Counted from the stretch's first letter, positions 21,455-34,849 are shown. The stretch is DNA of 64,000 nt from Fratercula arctica (GCA_947846985.1 CANTUZ010000003.1:59406096-59470095); one strand, 5' to 3'. Numbers and translations: made by a program. The notes: a model not told the origin generated them from the letters alone.

Positions 21455-24429
21455 GCTAACAAAGCCCCAGAAAAATTATGTGCATGTACCTACTCATTTT
21501 GGATGTTTGGTTATATACTGCATTTGTGTTCTTGAAGAGTTAATACATAAACCAGAAGGTTTGCCTCTCCCCTAAAATTCTGGGAAAGTGAAATTCTGGG
21601 AGCTCTGTCTGGAACCCAGGATCAGGTGTTTTTCCTGTGGGTCTCACTCCTCAGGAAACAGTACTAGGCGGAGGACCTACTTCTCAAGAATTTGTTTACT
21701 GACCCCCTGAGACAGGGAGAGTGTCTGGACTCTTGCTCACCCCAAAGGGCTCAAGACATGCAAGGATTTGGGGTTGCAGCTGACTCTGTTGTGTGGCTCA
21801 CAAGGTGGCTCAGCCAGACGTTGCAACAGCAGCTCCAGACAAGGTGAGGCTGATGCACACTAGATAGACTCGACTTAAAACAATTATGAGAACGACTGAT
21901 CTCCTCTGGGGAGTGAGACCCTTGTCATCCCAGGAAATCCTCTTCCAAGGGACTAACCTTTGCAGGCTTCAGAGAGCGTGAGGGAACGCATGCACTTGTG
22001 CATGAGGGAGAGCACACTTTCATTTTAGCATGGATTTGCAGGATAAACAGACTCTGGACAACTGTTAAGTATTGAACTGGATTTTGCCTTTCAGAGCAAA
22101 GGCAGTGAGAAGAGGGTGAGAGGAGGTGTCAGGGGTACGTGCAATGCACCCGTGAGTCCCTGCAGTAGCCCAGTGGAAGCAGAAGGAGCCCTTGGTCAGA
22201 CGGCTGCCCGTCATCGCAAGTTTGGCAAGGGCAACTTTCTGCTGAATAAACATGAGGGAAAGGAGGATGTAAAACTGGGCTGTGATATTTTTGAAGACTT
22301 CTGAAAAGTGCTATATTTGCTTGGTAAACCTGTGGAAATTGGCAGCGACACAGAAACTCGAGGCAAGTGGATCAATTGGGTGCAGTGAGAGAAAAAAAAG
22401 GTCATGAAAGGACTTCCATAGGGTTGAGGCTGTCAGCAACAGAACATCCCAAAAGCTTAGTGGAGGCCACTCAGCCATATGGGGGAACTGTACCCCAAAA
22501 CAATGGACAAAGAAGGAAGACATGAGACACTCTAAAATGAGAATGAAAATTTGAGGATTGAAATGCAGTAACGCCTGGAAATTGCACAGGAACATGGGTG
22601 CTGGCTCACACATGACGTGACTGTAGTGAGAAGGGTTGTGCAGAGCAATGCTAGAGAATAAGGGACCCAAAATAAGCCTTGTATTTGTCTCAGGTGCAGA
22701 ATGTGACGTGGGGTTGTGCAATTGTTCAGATCTGAGGAAATAATGGAAATTTGGAAAATAGACTTCTGAAGTTTGAACAATAACCTCTGGATAGCTGGGA
22801 CAGTGGATTTCTTTGCTGTTGAATTATGTCATAAATGCCAGAAAGGAAGACTTTTACATGAACAGATCAAGCAAATAGTTTGTAGGCAAATGGTTTGCTA
22901 TGATAAAGTGGCCCTGCCTCAGAAAGCAGAAGACATAATAAATTCTATATTGGAATAGAGTTGTAGCAAAGAGTGGAAAAATTAAAAATCAGCCATCAAC
23001 TGAGTCTGGTTTTGAAGTCCAGGTTTACAGATGAATTTTAAATTTTACCTATCAATCAGAGATATCATGGGTTATATGGATTTTTACCTGATCCATGCAA
23101 ATATTTTGCTTATTTTATAAAAGAGATCTATGACAACCCCAAAAGAAAAATTGATCCAGTAGATTTCATAAATGACCATTTATAAGAAAGCTACAAAGTT
23201 CAAAGAATAGAAAATGTCTCCCTTCAAAACAGGAAGTGGCCAAACATCACCCTGTCCTTCAGCTTCCCTCAGCATCCTGGTTAAAATATCCCCACCGACA
23301 GCAAACTCGATGCAGTCACTTAGGGATTTCCCTTTGCGTAAAGAACAGCATAACGCGCAGGCAGGTTAAAGAGCATTGGCACAGGAGAGGTGATGTTTGT
23401 GTTACAGAAAAGGATCCATGTAAGACAAGAGCAGCCCTTGTGCAGCTGTATCTCATGGGATTATCCATGGATCATGGTTTTGCTTTGTTTTGGTTGGGTT
23501 TTGATGTGTGTAAGCCTTTGCTTGAGGCAGAAGTAGGCAATCAATACTTGCTGTCAGCAGCCAACTACTTTAGAAAACAGTTGGAAGTTTCTCCAGGAAG
23601 GAGCCAAGAGACACTGAGAGTAATAAAATTCTTGACCAGATCTGATACAGTCATCTACAGAGATGGTTTTGAACCTACTGTTATTCAGTGAGTTTAAGAG
23701 GGATTGGCAGTCTACCCATCCCAGCATCCCACAGGATGGGGGAAGAGTTTATTGGGGCTTGGCTGCCTTCACAGTGAAGCACTGTGCCTCTGGGACTGGG
23801 CATATCCCAGTTCTTCTCCTGGGCTACAGGACTCTCCTGATTGGTTCTGCCCCATTAAGGGAAACAGCTTTGCATCTTCTTTGTAAATAGAACAGTCAGT
23901 GCCCAAGAAACACTTGACTTGTGCCAGCCGGCTATCCTAATGGAAGCACTCTACACGGCCCAAACTGCCGACTGCTCAGGCCAAAGCAGGGCCTGGGATG
24001 GTAGAAGGCAGGTTGACTTGCTGAAGCCTGCTTAAGAAGTATGCTGCTCAAAGTAAGGCACTTCCTTGAGTGCGCTCCCCTGAGGTCCCTTCCCTAGGAG
24101 GAAAAGATTTTACCCAGCCACATAAATACCCCCTGAAATTAAAGCACGTGGTGTTCCCAGATCAACAGTGCAGCCTACTGGCCATTTCACTCTTAATAGG
24201 CTATTGGGTCTACCGCAAAATTCAGTCTTCAACAGGAACCAGATCAGATACTCGCAGACATGCTTGGATTATATACAACGTGTCTTTACCAGCAGAGTCA
24301 TAATACCCACCGAGTGTGGCTTAAATACGTTTGACTCGTTGTGGCAGATCCCATATATCTTCATGGAGAATTTGCAGTTACTATAGCAAAATAAGTCATT
24401 TAAGCTGCTTTAGTTATATCTTGGAATTT

Positions 24430-24960
24430 CCTTTGATTTATTCATGGTCGGAGGATTTGCAATTCAGAGTTTTGGCAGCTTGTCAACAGTTGCGTTATTG
24501 AAGGGAGAGATGCATTCCACAACCTTTAAATAGGCTGGGATCGTCTTCTCGGATGTGTTTCTAACATCTGACCAAATTCCTTATGCCTATAGTTAACAAA
24601 AATTGCTTGCAATTATTTCCACTTTCTAGGCTTTAATCTTCCTTTATTTTTTTTCTTACAGCTTGGATTAAAAAAATGTTATTTATCTTGTAATTGATAT
24701 GAATACAGGAGTATATGTGACAGGTTGTTAGAGAAAATAATAATTCTTAGTATACAGCCAATAAAATTAATTACTCTCTGAAATAACAATTCATTTTCCC
24801 TTGTTGTGTCTTAGGCTCAGCACACCTTCGCTAGGTAAAATATTCTTTCTCGTAGTCCGTTGACAGCGTATTTATCAAATACTTGCATAAACATAAAAAA
24901 ATAATATGAAACACAATGTTATTTCCAATTGAAATTATTGCATTCCTGAAACTTGGCTCA
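24430..24960. promoter_or_regulatory. AT-rich stretch that looks like conserved non-coding DNA
   Basis: AT-rich sequence carries TGATTTATTCAT, TAATTGATAT, AATTAATTA and AACAATTCAT, which are homeodomain- and SOX-like cores. It has no repeat or coding frame. A strong acceptor-like TTTATTTTTTTTCTTACAG ends at 24661. Conservation is only suspected from texture. Confidence 0.2.
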
Positions 24961-25739
24961 AGTTAAACATAACTGTTTATCCTGACCAGAAAACATATAT
25001 CAAAAAAGTTTCAGCAGTACTTATATTCATAACTCTCCCCCCTTCCATTAATCTAGGATTTCATTCTGTTGCTTATCATTAATTGTTGTGTTAATTAAAA
25101 AATAAATATACCTCGGTTCCTTTGCTTGCTTCTTGAAATATATTTTCACCTTGATATATTTTCTGAAGAAAAAAAAAGAACCTAACAACAGTATTTTGAG
25201 AGATTCTAGATTTGTGCTAGGGAATTATGAAGAAACTTGTTCAAGACAGCATTTTAAATCTCTTAAAACACCCCTTGCAAAAGCGTGTTTTTCCAAACTA
25301 GGAGAGCCCTGACCCAGCCAAGCACTTAACTCCGTATTTAAGGTTAAGCACCTGCCCAAGTGGCTTGCTGAGCTAGCTTCTCACTCAGCTGAAAGGGGCA
25401 GGATGGAGCTGAGGAAGTAGCAGGCGTCATTTTTTGACTCAAGAAGGTTTAACGCACCGTGGTGGCGGAGGAGGAGAAATGTGGGAGGAATCTGAACTGA
25501 TTTCAACTTATCAGCCTCAAAGAAATGAGGAATGAAATCTCCTCGTTTCTTGCGCCGCTCCTTTCCCCTCCTAATGAAAGAGAGAGCAGCCAGTTGCTCA
25601 AGCGTTGGCCTCGCCTGCCTGCCGGGAGCACGCTCTGCTCCCACCTCAACCACCCCCATCTCCTCTCCTCCTGCGTCAGGCACAGACATAGGCGGTCCAG
25701 TTTATTTATTCATAATATATTTTCTTTCCAATAATGTAT

Positions 25740-26030
25740 CTATTTATTAAATGCTTTTTCCCTCCGCCCTGTGTAGACACACAGGAATTGAAATAAGGAG
25801 GCAACCTTTGGCCTTGAAAATGTATGGAGGCAAAATAGGCAGTTGCTATCATTGGAAATCACCCTGTAATTACAACTTGAGACACTTGTTATGATTGGGC
25901 TTTGGCTTGCAGGAGCTAGCATAACCCCCCAGGCTGAAAGATAAAGGTCTGCTGACGTTAAATGAGGGTTGCAAATTAACGTAATGAATGACTTTTAATA
26001 ATAACCTTTTGGAGGTGGCTCAGTGTTGTT
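25740..26030. promoter_or_regulatory. possible regulatory stretch
   Basis: GTAATTAC palindrome at 25866-25873, AGATAA at 25940-25945, CRE-like TGACGTTA at 25953-25960 and several TAAT cores lie within 290 bases free of repeats. The motifs are short. Function is inference. Confidence 0.2.
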
Positions 26031-26828
26031 AGCAGTAAGTCCTGATGAAGATTTGCTGTACTGGCCTGAAGGACCGGGGCAGGCACTATCAGGGAAAGTA
26101 AGTGGGAGTTTTTCAGAAAATCCCCATATTCTGTGTGTGGCTGCTGTCAGTCCCTTCATTGTTCATAACTTCAAGACGGTCCAAACTTCCCAACTTTATC
26201 TCCAGAGATGAGAACAGAGTGACTTTAACCCATGTGATGTTGTTAGGTCAGGCCTTATTAAGACATATCCTATCCTATCTCATCTCTTTAACAGTCAGGG
26301 ATAAAGCCATGATGGTCAGCAGCTGTGACTGTGTTTCAGGGCCGCATGTAGGAGCCATATCTCTTTTAAGGCTCTTCTTCAGAAGGGGTGTCTTCCTTGA
26401 ACCCCAAAAGGCTGCAAAGGTAAAATGATGACAGAAACCAAAGAAAAGAGTAACAGAAAGCAGTAAAGAGGAAAGATCATGGAAAGGCAGAAAAATAGCC
26501 TCTTCTGGGTGTGCTCAGGGCCAATTTTAATTATTTGGCACTTGGCTTAAATTTAAATATACCTGAGGCAGTCCGCACAAGAAGTAGCTGGATGCCTTCC
26601 TCTGCAACACGAGCACAGTGTTTGTGGCTGCAGTAATGGGGGAAGGAAAAGTATAGCCCAGACTGAAGTAGTGGATGGAAAAACCCTCAGACATCCTCGT
26701 TGCACTGATTAGTATCTTGAGTCATTGCCTTTGAGAGAGGTGAGAGTTTCCTCAGTGCAGTGGAGTTAGATGAGCTCCTTTAATGAGGTTAGATACCAGA
26801 GGCATTGCGCAGTACCATGGAGTTCCCT

Positions 26829-26854
26829 GGGGGCGGGGGGGGGGGGGGGTGGGG
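26829..26854 (+). repeat. G-rich tract with a G15 run
   Basis: Near-pure G tract with a 15-G run at 26835-26849, interrupted only by a C at 26834 and a T at 26850. It is followed by TGTGTGTG and an A tract. Confidence 0.85.
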
Positions 26855-27012
26855 ATGTATGTGTGTGAAAAAAAAAAGAAAAGATATCTTTTCACTGCTG
26901 AGAGTCGAGGTCTAACTGGGGGTCATCAGTGTTAAAGCAGTAGGCTTTGAGAGCTACTAAAGCTACCCTACCTACGGCAGCTGGAAGTGGCAGCTAGTGA
27001 TGGGAAAAGCTG

Positions 27013-27267
27013 CGATGCCGCCGTGTTGCCGCTCCGCTCCCCAGCGCGTGTCCCTCTAGACCCTTCCCCACCCCTCGGCCTCAGGGTCTGTCACTGCAGA
27101 GAGGTCCCTGTTGGAGGCTGTCCCCGCACCAGCTGCCAGGCGGCCAGCGGTGGTGGCACGGTGGCAAAGCCTCTGCCACGGCTGGCCAAGGCACAGGCGG
27201 TAACGCTAATGCAATGTGAAACCTCCCCCAGACAGCAAGGCGGGCGGGCGGAGGGGAATGAGGACAC
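27013..27267. promoter_or_regulatory. orphan CpG-rich patch
   Basis: Nineteen CpG counted in 255 bases, or one per 13 bases, well above the surroundings. GGCGGGCGGGCGGAGG at its 3' end resembles SP1-type GC boxes. No coding exon is recognised beside it. It could be a small CpG island promoting a non-coding transcript. Confidence 0.4.
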
Positions 27268-28148
27268 GGGCAAATAAAAAAGGGAAAGAAATCAGGCTGT
27301 CTCTTTATCTCCTTTCAACATACATTTGTTACACAATGTATGTGTTTCTGCTGCTTTATATAGCATGCGCTAAGTTTTCCTGCCTCCTGCGTGCGCTGGT
27401 TGGGACATGGCATTGAGGTTAAGCGTGCATCTGCTGTGCTTCACGAGTCAAACCCAACCGAGGAAAGGAGAAGGTCTGACCTACGTGAACCTCATGACTG
27501 CTGATCTCCTTCCTATGGCTAATATAAAAACCCCCAAATCTGGCTGTTCCGGTTTGGAAGCAACTTGTGCCTGGGTTGGGTCTCAGGGGGCTTTGTGAGT
27601 TTCGACACCAGAGACGTGGCGGGTTGCTCTGAGTAACACAATCAGAGCTAAGAAAGCAAAGCTGTCACCTTTGCAGTTAAACCTGCTGAGCACCTTCAGC
27701 TACCAACTGGGCAAACAGGTTGTCGCCAACTTCACGTGGCCAACGCGGAGGGCTGACCTCTAATTTAAAGCGTCATTTGTAAGGCTGCCTCACTGGAAAT
27801 CTGTTATCTTTTTAAAGTATTCAATGGCGAAAGAATAGATCAGAGAACTCACTTTGCATTGAGTGACCTGGCAGTACTGAGATTGGGTTTTGCTTTTTCA
27901 AATTTTTCGTTAATTCTGTCCCAAGAATTTATAGCTCTCAATATTTTTTTCTAATAGTTTGGAGCTTGAGAGTCTCTTCATTACCACCTTTTCCTTCTTG
28001 AAAGTGCCAGACTGGTTTTTGCACAAAAGGCATATTAATAGACTGAGAGCTGTTATAGTGATAATAAAAACAAAGTGAGTTGCAGCTAGCACCCTGCTGC
28101 AAGGGAGCAGTGAATCCAGTCACCAGATTTGTCTAACCCAAACTAAAG

Positions 28149-28192
28149 GGGCTCTCGGGAGCCCTGCTCCTGCTCCTGCTCCTGCTCCTGCC
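28149..28192. repeat. TCGG-loop hairpin followed by CCTGCT hexanucleotide repeat
   Basis: GGGCTC-TCGG-GAGCCC at 28149-28164 is a perfect six-pair hairpin. Overlapping its end, CCTGCT repeats four times (28163-28186) with a partial fifth unit. Confidence 0.85.
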
Positions 28193-30470
28193 TGTGACAG
28201 AGCTTGAAGCAGCAGCAGATGCCCTGGTGGTAACAAAGCAGCTTAGCCAAAGAGCTGAGATCCAAATTTAGTTTTGGACCTTTTGGGAGCACGGAGTGAA
28301 GTGTTTGGTTTCAAGGTTCTTGGTAGCTGTAAAGCTCAGGATGAAGTTCAGAGCAACAATAAAGTTTTGGACAACAGGAGGGGAAGCTGGTCCTGGGATA
28401 GAAGTGTGGAGGTACCTCAACTTCCAGTAAAAGCACCCCTAAGCTATTTTAGCTTTTCTTTGGTGAACATTTCTCTGGTCCCTTTAATGCATTTATCACC
28501 CCTACTACCTTTCAAGATAATAGCTATGAATGCCTCCTTTGTTACAAGACGCACACTGCCCTGCGTGCGTGGGAGGTGGGTGTTACGATAGGCATCATAC
28601 GGCAGTATTCTGGTATTTTAATAAATGAGCTTCTGCTGGAGGTGACATTACTTGAGTGTAAAACCAGGCATATCTGTCTCCTTAGTAAGACACAGGATAT
28701 TTTGTGGGGGTGTGAAGTAATTTTCTTTGAATAATTGAATTAAGTAATTACAAGTTATATAAATGTATAAGGCTCCAATTGCCCATAGTATCTGTGTACC
28801 ATTCACAGAACTGAATGCAATATTTTCTTCTGATTACATGAACACTCTATTCTGAATATGCCAAACAACCTTCCTTTCTCCTTTTTTACAGTTCCCTGAG
28901 AACTACTTCTGTAACACCCATGAGATGTGAAGAACAACCAGAGACCTCCTACAGGGAACAATCTGCCACCAGAAGAGCTGTGCATTTAACTGATTTTTTT
29001 GGCTCAGATGCCAACTCACGCCCTCGTTCTGAGACAAAAAAAAACACTCCAAAAAAAGTTTAAAAAAATCTGGTTTCTTGGTGAAGCAAAATCTCAGAAC
29101 ATGTAATGCGTTCAAAAGATTTGATTTGGGTCCTTGCAGACCAAAGAAATAAATGCTAGATTCACAAAAGCTGCTGTGGGAGGATATATTACCCAGTAGC
29201 CTGGAGCATGCATCAAGCCTTAGGAGAACTAGTTCAGTTTCCATCTCTGAAGAAATCTGGGAGCATGTGCCACACAGCACAATGTTTTTACTAATCGCCT
29301 GCAAGCTGCAATCGCCCGCATTGCTCCTTGGTCTCTTCTGATGCAACACCCACTCCATGTGCAGCATTTTACATTCACTGCAACATGCTCTAGAAGCCAA
29401 ACATCCACTTCCCAGACGTGTGAATCAGTTTCACATTTGTCTTCTGCTTCAGCGCCTGTTAAAAGTATTTTATTCCAAGTAGACTGGTTTCAAATGGAGC
29501 ATCTAAGGAGATCCAGCAAAGTTTAGAGTTACCGGACAGGGATTTGTGGGACATTCATCTGCAAGGTGTAAGAGCTCCATTCAGATCTGGCTTAAAGGAT
29601 GCACCAGAGCTTTGAGTGGGCACCCAGTGCTCCCCAGCACTGTGTCTGAGGCGCTGGGCACCCGTGTGCCTCAGGCAGCTCCTTGCAAGCCCTCCTCTCC
29701 CAGGTGTTGAGAGCGAGAGTGCCAACGATTCCTGGGTAGTTGGGACACTCACCTGGGAAGTGCAGGGACACAGTGGTGTGTGCGGGGCTTAAGCATGACA
29801 TTCTTGTACTACCCAAGGTTTCAATCACCACCGTAACCGTGGGGTATAAATTTCTATATATCTTGTCTGACAAGACAGAGCATCTGGACAAAACAGTCCA
29901 TGGTGATGGACGTGTGTGTCTGAGGTGGGAGCTGAGGGTGCCACTACACCTCTTTCATTCCTGCTGTTTCTTCCAAAGGCTTACTACAGGATCATATCTG
30001 GATTAAGCAAAGCTGGCTGCTTTTGTTTGAGGGCTCTTCAGATGAACCCTGGGAAACCAAACAAGAACAGTGTTCAGATTTATTGAGAAAGATGAAAAAT
30101 TACCTGGCATTAGCACATTGATGATGACTTTTCCTGTCTCCTGCTCCTCAGATGTGTGGACGAGAGCAGGAAGCTTGAAACATATAATTTTACAATACCA
30201 AGCTGTATATCAATCAATACTTACTGCTCTGATTGTAGAAATAGTAAAGATTTAGCTTTAACTACTCCATTTTGTTTCATCCTCGAGTTCTCTTTTTGAC
30301 ATTCTTTTCATTTTGCAGTTCTTTGTCTATAAGCAACGGATTTTTCCAAGATCCTCTGGCAATTTCCAAGACGTGGAGTTTTGCTTTGGGCTTCATTGGG
30401 CTTCAGTGATTCCACTTGTGGCAGTGTTTAGATTTTTATTTCAGTTGCATCGCTGAGTCACAGAACTGTG

Positions 30471-30521
30471 TTTCTTCCTTCTTTTCTTCCCCTTTTCTTT
30501 TTATTTTTTTTTTTTTTTTAG
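30471..30521 (+). repeat. long pyrimidine tract ending in AG
   Basis: Forty-nine bases are all pyrimidine except one A at 30503, ending in a T16 run, then AG at 30520-30521. It has the shape of a very strong splice acceptor, but no partner donor or exon is recognised. A plain T-rich microsatellite is as likely. Confidence 0.6.
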
Positions 30522-32222
30522 AATATCAGAAAAAAGTTTCGATTCCCTCCCCCTAAAAATGCTTTGACAATCTTAAGAACTGGAATCTGAAAAGTTAATG
30601 AAGCTGTTTCAGTGTCTCTCCTAGGAAGCTTATATTCATTGGTTTTGTTTATGATTTTGAAGTAAGAAGGTTCTGATTTGCAATGCTGTTTGCTCATGGC
30701 TTTGTCTTTTGGCAAGATATGTTAAAATCATAATATCCCTGGTGCTGCCTGTCCAAGTACAGTGCAATTTCATCCCCTCAGGTGGCTCTGCTGAAACCAA
30801 ATGTCACTCGGCTGCCTTATAAAGTCAGTGAAATGTGGAATAAACCAGTCAGTAGCCCGGGGAAGTACCCCTTTCTGGGTGGCTTTGTGTTCCTTGGCAA
30901 TTTTATACGCCTGCATACATTATCCTCGTAAATGTGGTCTGATGTGTAGGTGGTCCCTATTTCTGACACATTACATTTATCTGCATCTCTGGAGCAACTT
31001 AAAAAGTCAAGCCTTTTTTACAGTCAGAATATTACCATGAATATGATGTATTCTGGGGACTGCATTCTGCATCTCGAGCATGCAGTTAATCAGAACTGCA
31101 ACTCCAGCTGGCCGTATTTTGCCAGTGAAATAAAACCGAGCTATACAGGGAGAACACGTGAAGGCATGCAGGAAATCTTTATGAGCCCGAGGATGAAATG
31201 ACCACATTGCTCAAGACTCACCAGCAGAGAGCTATGAAGGGCTTAACCAAATAAGTGGCAATTAAAACTTTATAGTGTTTCACGTTGTCATGTGTTTGCT
31301 TGTGCCCCATGTGTAACTTTTCGCTCTTGTTTACACCTGCTCTGGTGGAACTGAGGGCAGCATGTCTTGCCCAAGAGGCACAATTTCATTTCGTTTGTTC
31401 CCAGGTCTTCCTTGAAGTTTCTCAGAATTTTTTCACACTGTTTTGAAACACAGGGTGGTACACAGCCAGGAGGGAGCTGTGCAGTAGCACTGGTTTCTCC
31501 CTTTCGTGTTGCACAGTGGGCTCCCCTGTGCCAAGTGGTGACAGTGCCGTAGTCTATAGCATCTCATAGAAATTCTTTTCCTCCAGAAAGTATAATTCTG
31601 TAGATACCATGGAAACTGAAATGTACTAGTGGTGCTTATCACTGTATGGCAAGCAATGAAATACAAGCATTTAAAACGGCCATATTCACTAGACATCTTG
31701 AACCAAAACTAGGTTGAAACATACTCTTGAGCTTTATGCCTGACTCTAGCCTTCCTTCACACTTCCAGGTGTTTTTAAGTTTTCTTTTTTCTACTCCTGG
31801 TACAAGTGGTCTCTCTGGTTCTCCTTGTACTCTGGCAAGGGCCATGGAAGGTTGGGCCAGGCAGAAGGGAAGGGAGAAGGTGGCAGCTCAGTAACAGCAG
31901 GGAGGAAGAAGGAAGGAAAATCACCTCAGTAAGAACAAGAGAGCATAAAGTAGGGCAAGACAGAGTTAAATAGCTGGGACTGCAGGATCAGATTAAAAAA
32001 TACAGCAAACGGTCTTGGGACATCTCTTCTCCTGAACCTCCATCTGACAAAACCTGAATGACTCAGCCCCTTTCACATGATGAGAAAATCTTTCACTTTG
32101 AAAAGTCAGACCTCTGCCATTAATTCTAAACATCCCCTTCCCTGTTTCTGGCCTTAACATGTTCACCAGCGTAACCCTGGAGTCCTGCAAGATGTTACCT
32201 CAGAGATAAGCCTGTCCCCAGG

Positions 32223-32292
32223 GAATCATAGAAAACAGGGATGGAAAGCACCTCAAGAGATAATCCAACCCCTGTTGTTCCTCCAGGCAGAG
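32223..32292 (-). mobile_element. CR1 LINE fragment, small and old (3' end)
   Basis: Reads GAATCATAGAA, then a diverged stretch, then GAGATAATCCAACCCCT, the inverted 3' end of a CR1 element. Only about 70 bases are recognisable and they differ at many places from the copies at 59.8 and 60.6 kb, so it is older. Confidence 0.6.
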
Positions 32293-33014
32293 GAAAGCAG
32301 ATTACATATATGGCCTTGTGGGGGGTGTGCATGGGCAGGGTTTATTTGCTGGAAAGCTGTTAAGTATCATGTCGGGAGAACAGTGAGGTAATGGGAATGG
32401 CGTTGCATGCATACAGTGTTGGAAACTGCCAGGTAGAAATCAGGTGCTGTGTGGTGACAATGGAGATGCAATAATACAAGGTAATGACTATGCTCTAAGT
32501 TTTCTCATCCAAATGATTTAGGGCCAGAGGGACATCCTCACTTGAGTGAGATGACCTTCATTACACATCTGTATCTGCTGTGGGGTAGGAGTAAGGACTA
32601 GGAGGGCTGCATCAGGGCTGTAGCAGTGCCCATGCTGTCCTGTTAGTGCAAGCGCAGTATTGAGCAATGCTGCCCTTCCCAATGACAGCACCGATGGATC
32701 CAGCCTAGTTGATTTATAGGGTCAATAATTTGCAGTAATCAGCTTAGTAGTTGAGCAAGGTAAGAAGCAAATTGACCTCTTCAAGAGGTCTGACTATTTC
32801 AGACATCTAAAGTGCTGCGATACTGAGGAGCTGGAAGTATTTTCAGACATAGGCTTCCAAGTTCCTGCTCTGTGAATTGTAAAAGTTCAAAGATGTCAGT
32901 GCTGTTTCTTGTCATTTGTGAATGTAGAGTAATGGGGAAATGAGGAGGGCGAATGGGAAACCTGAGACTTAACTGCTTAAGGTACAGAGTTTGAGCTTAT
33001 AATTTCTGGCTGCT

Positions 33015-33065
33015 GAAAGTCAAAGTTGGAAAGCCAAAGTTGGAAAGTCAAGAGGGAAAGTCACC
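33015..33065 (+). repeat. 14-bp tandem repeat, about 3.7 copies
   Basis: Units GAAAGTCAAAGTTG (33015-33028), GAAAGCCAAAGTTG (33029-33042), a diverged 13-bp unit (33043-33055) and a partial fourth. Confidence 0.85.
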
Positions 33066-34849
33066 AAGGACATTGAAGAGCTCGCCACTCAGTTGGAATG
33101 GAAAAGTCACAGGGGAAACCCTCTAAAAAGAGCTTCAGCATTTATCCCGACAAAATTCTGTCAGGTGATTAAATTAAAAAATAAATATTTCTGCAGAACA
33201 CAGGCAAAAGAGATTGTAAGACACAGAACAGCAGCATCGCTTGCCATCAGACGGTGGTGGGGGTGGCGAAACTTAGTCCTTCCATGCCACCTAGTGTAGG
33301 AATCTAAGCAGCTCTCCTGCTCCTGATAGCAAAACTGGGACCTGCGCATCCTGAGAGACTGGACTCTGCAAGCAAGGGTGATTGAGCAGAAAATTAAGTG
33401 GAAGTCTGAAGCCTGACATTGGATGAACTGTCTCACCAGTGCAGATAAAAATCTGCCTCCAGCACCATGGCAATAGGTGATGTTTGTTGCTGGCTGTGGT
33501 TGCAATGTGGCACACAGAGATTTTTAGAGAGAACTGTGTGGTCTATGTTTTTACACATTTTAACTGAAAAAGAATAAAGTTACCTAACCTGCAGCTGTCA
33601 ACACACTGGAAAAAAAAGATAGCATGGGATGTTTGTGTTATGACACTTAGTAACATGGTTTGAAAATATTCATTTCTGGGAATTAAAACTGCATCATAGC
33701 CAAATGGATATAGCTGGTTGGTTTTTTTGACAGGATAGGAGAAATTTCAGTTTTGTGGCTGATTTGCGTGAGGAGAAAAAATAAGCTATGGTTCCATTAG
33801 CAGTTTCTCCAAAACACACCAATGGATAAAAAGGGCCCAAAGTTGTGGTGTGCTTGTCTAATTGCTAAACATACATATGCTTCAGCTCAGTGGTTAGGAA
33901 TAATAGTCTCCAGGGACAGTTAGTGCTGTAACTAGCTAAATCAAGGACGCTTGGCCTTACTTTGAACATTTGGTGCTAGCTTCTCTTTGACACAGAAGAG
34001 CAGGTTAGGTGAGGGAGAATTCTGATAGCCCTTCATACTCCAGGAAAATCTATACCATGTCATCAGACTTGTTCAAAACTGCTTCTTAACAGATTGCAAT
34101 GTCAGTCCAGGATATTACCAGTCCCAGAATAACCAGATCGCTATATATATATTACACCCAGAACACCCATGGACAAGGGCACCTGCACCCTGTCAGGTTG
34201 TCCTATGCATAAGATACGAATTGTGTTTATAAGCAACTTTTGAGAGTCGCACCACACAAGTCATAATTGCTAACCTTGGTATATAAAGAATAAATGATCT
34301 CAGCAAAATAATAAAAAAAAGATAGTTACCCTGAATACTGCGCTGGAGAGCCTGCATAAACATAGGAAGAGGTAATTCATGTGACTTAATAAGTAACTCT
34401 TTTTTTTTCCTCTGCTTTCTGAATTTTCTTCTACCACTTTGTTTGTTCCCTCTAGAAACGTGCTGTTGAGTTGCCCAGCGCTGTCCTGCTGGGGCTGATA
34501 AACAGTGTTGCCTCCAAACAGAAACACTCCATGCTTGCCTTAAAAGCAGATCTGTGCCCTTCCTCCTCCTTGCCTGTTGACAGATGCCCTCACCTGTATA
34601 CAGGCTTCTGTGCTCCCACATGCCTTTATCGTGGTGCAAGTAATTTTTTATGTGGTGTGTAAACAAGGAAATCCCTAGAAGCAAAAGAGCACTTCAAAAG
34701 TTTGGCTTGCACGATGGCAAAATGATGACTTGTAACTACAGCACTAATAAAGGCCGTATGTCTGTGTTATGTGTTGAGAAATGGGTGAAGAATAGCACAG
34801 GGGAGGAAGAGATGGAATGTTGTCATATGCTTTCCATTTGCACCCACGT

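Larger units (their letters stand above)
13670..24430. other. intergenic, no gene seen; G-rich and short repeat tracts
   Basis: No gene is supported. The GC-rich interval 14.9-15.5 kb, with many overlapping frames on both strands, has CpG and G-tract composition rather than coding character. The open frame 23236-23691 (151 codons) resembles no family I know. Listed separately are G4 motifs, the G17 run, the A/C tract and poly(A) tracts. The interval 16090-16290 is AT-rich and includes CTAATTAA; it may be regulatory but has no stronger support. Confidence 0.7.

Noticed and set aside
23236..23691. 151-codon open frame, possible unknown protein
   Set aside because: No recognisable motif, no splice context and no promoter or poly(A) arrangement. 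This length is expected by chance in 64 kb.
28903..29400. 165-codon minus-strand frame
   Set aside because: No family resemblance and no supporting signals; treated as chance.
33886..33945. tRNA-like D-arm (CAGCTCAGTGGTTAGGA)
   Set aside because: Resembles an A box, but there is no B box or acceptor-stem pairing in the next 80 bases.
34193..34684. 163-codon minus-strand frame
   Set aside because: No domain, random-like composition, overlapping plus-strand frames.
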